Positions 63,439 through 64,000 of a stretch of 64,000 nt of DNA are shown in pieces. The DNA is from Dendrophyllia cribrosa. Its lineage: Eukaryota; Cnidaria; Anthozoa; Scleractinia; Dendrophylliidae. The notes beneath the pieces were generated by a model. It saw only the letters and a list, made by a program, of their open reading frames with translations. It was not told the DNA's origin and made no database searches. The position numbers and the translations under genes were made by a program. The DNA is taken from NCBI GenBank assembly GCA_024195265.1, contig JAJLRJ010000005.1:34288036-34352035 (forward strand), written 5' to 3'. How positions within the stretch are numbered: position 1 is the stretch's first letter; each line of letters opens with the position of its first letter.

Positions 63439-63964
63439 GAAATCCAAACATTTTCTCTTCGTCTCCAGCCCTTACGGTGGCAGCATTTTTCTTAGGGCTG
63501 TGATAGCTTTCAGCTGCCTCTTCAGAGTGTTCGGTTATTTTTTTTCGAAGGCTTGCCAAGCTGTTATGAAAACGCTCGACCGACGTTTGAATATTATTCA
63601 AAAAGTTTGGTTGCTTTGGCGCCCCAATCTCAGTTATATCCAGAAGCTTCCATGCGAACATAGCTACTGGTTTAGCTCTGTGACCAAAAGCGGAAACAGA
63701 ATGTTTTTGTTCAAAATACTTGCGAATAAGCGGTTCGAACAGATTGCCCCAGGTACAAGCCGCATTGTTGAGCATATCTGTTGGCTGAATTTTCTTTAAG
63801 AGCAAGCTTTGCCGTGATTCAAACGGCGACGATCCTGTCAAGGCAGAGATCTCTGATGCACCGATGGAGTTTTGTCTGGCTCTCACCCAGTCGGCGCTCT
63901 TTTGTTTCAGACCAGTGTTTCTCGATTTGAGAAAGTTCATGAACACTTGTGTTGTCGCCATCAT
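63410..63964 (-). CDS. YqaJ-like (lambda exonuclease family) protein, N-terminal half
   Basis: The frame from ATG 63964 (a second ATG follows at 63961) encodes 184 residues. Residues 20-90 match the start of YqaJ-type viral recombinase nucleases: DWVRARQNSIGASEISALTG, LLLKKIQP and CTWGNLFEPLIRKYFE. The catalytic part, with the acidic residue and the E-x-K motif, should follow but is replaced by an unrelated-looking tail (FAWKLLDITEIGAPKQPNFL and a helical end). It is therefore truncated or rearranged and probably not a nuclease. In intact form such enzymes resect DNA ends for recombination. CCAATTGA is 25 nt upstream, within the right TIR. Confidence 0.6.
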   Translation of the reverse strand: MMATTQVFMNFLKSRNTGLKQKSADWVRARQNSIGASEISALTGSSPFESRQSLLLKKIQPTDMLNNAACTWGNLFEPLIRKYFEQKHSVSAFGHRAKPVAMFAWKLLDITEIGAPKQPNFLNNIQTSVERFHNSLASLRKKITEHSEEAAESYHSPKKNAATVRAGDEEKMFGFLMDKLAQGY

Positions 63965-63989
63965 TGATATGTAAAGGGTAAAGGTTTTT

Positions 63990-63997
63990 TCAATTGG
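63990..63997 (-). promoter_or_regulatory. Early-type motif CCAATTGA at the window end
   Basis: Read on the minus strand, TCACCAATTGAAAAAACC precedes ATG 63964 by 25 nt. The sequence resembles TIR positions 5170-5206, showing that the element's right terminus lies just outside the window. Confidence 0.6.
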
Positions 63998-64000
63998 TGA

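Larger units (their letters stand above)
39693..64000 (+). mobile_element. Second Maverick/Polinton (adintovirus-like), nearly complete
   Basis: It begins AGTAGTGGG at a hairpin TIR. It carries PolB, integrase, packaging ATPase, major capsid, penton and accessory genes, and still runs at the window end, where TTTTTTCAATTGGTGA matches TIR sequence near 4941-4957 and 5191-5206. So only roughly 200 bases of its right TIR lie outside. Without the 8.3-kb foldback insertion it would be about 16 kb, normal for the group. AGCATT (39687-39692) is the expected left half of the 6-bp target duplication. Many genes are broken, so it is an endogenous, inactive copy. Confidence 0.93.

Overview
The window is repeat-dense animal nuclear DNA, most likely from an anthozoan cnidarian such as a coral or sea anemone. 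That placement is inferred from the mix of Maverick/Polinton, Ngaro-type tyrosine-recombinase retrotransposon, L1/Tx1-like and CR1-like LINEs and many foldback MITEs; no host marker gene fixes the species. No rRNA or tRNA gene was seen, and only one weak host-exon candidate (24344-24417). LAYOUT. (1) 1-5415 is the right-hand part of a Maverick (adintovirus-like) element: the tail of a coiled-coil membrane protein, a frameshifted large capsid-region protein, an intact penton (minor capsid), a hydrophobic virion-type protein, a VLTF3-like zinc-ribbon transcription factor and a terminal set of small early-type genes, closing in a terminal inverted repeat (TIR) that ends in a 127-bp hairpin. It is inserted in a CR1/jockey-like reverse transcriptase (5416-6360). 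(2) 6360-25480 holds a 135-bp tandem repeat, a LINE with a complete 1196-residue ORF2 (8547-12137), several MITEs and long-TIR elements and a dead CR1-like RT. (3) 25480-39692 is one L1/Tx1-like LINE on the minus strand, split by nested insertions: a 5'-truncated LINE, a 1-kb DNA transposon with perfect 9-bp target duplications, a 5.6-kb Ngaro element with split direct repeats, and a small insertion in ORF1. (4) 39693-64000 is a second, nearly complete Maverick in the same orientation: hairpin TIR, DNA polymerase B, retroviral-type integrase, small membrane proteins, packaging ATPase, double-jelly-roll major capsid protein, coiled-coil membrane protein, large capsid-region protein, penton, hydrophobic protein, VLTF3-like factor and a YqaJ-nuclease-like fragment. 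Its penton gene is interrupted by an 8.3-kb foldback transposon (52661-60983) whose arms are arrays of a CCATACTTAC-type decamer, flanked by the 9-bp duplication CATAATTTG. HOW THE MAVERICK GENES FIT TOGETHER. PolB and integrase serve protein-primed replication and integration; ATPase, major capsid and penton serve packaging and virion building; the VLTF3-like protein is a virus-type transcription factor. Two promoter classes are visible. CCAATTG(A/G) lies about 25-37 nt before the start codons of PolB, both VLTF3-like genes, the YqaJ-like gene and the terminal zinc-finger/small genes (early-like). A TATATAC(C) block immediately precedes essentially every structural gene (late-like). In the right element PolB, integrase, the 44671-45110 gene, penton and the VLTF3-like gene are broken, while major capsid, coiled-coil and large capsid-region genes remain open, so this copy is a recent but inactivated endogenous virus. 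The cassette between the VLTF3-like gene and the right TIR differs completely between the two elements, and the terminal hairpins have changed sequence while keeping their pairing. These two points and the promoter code are the most novel signals here.
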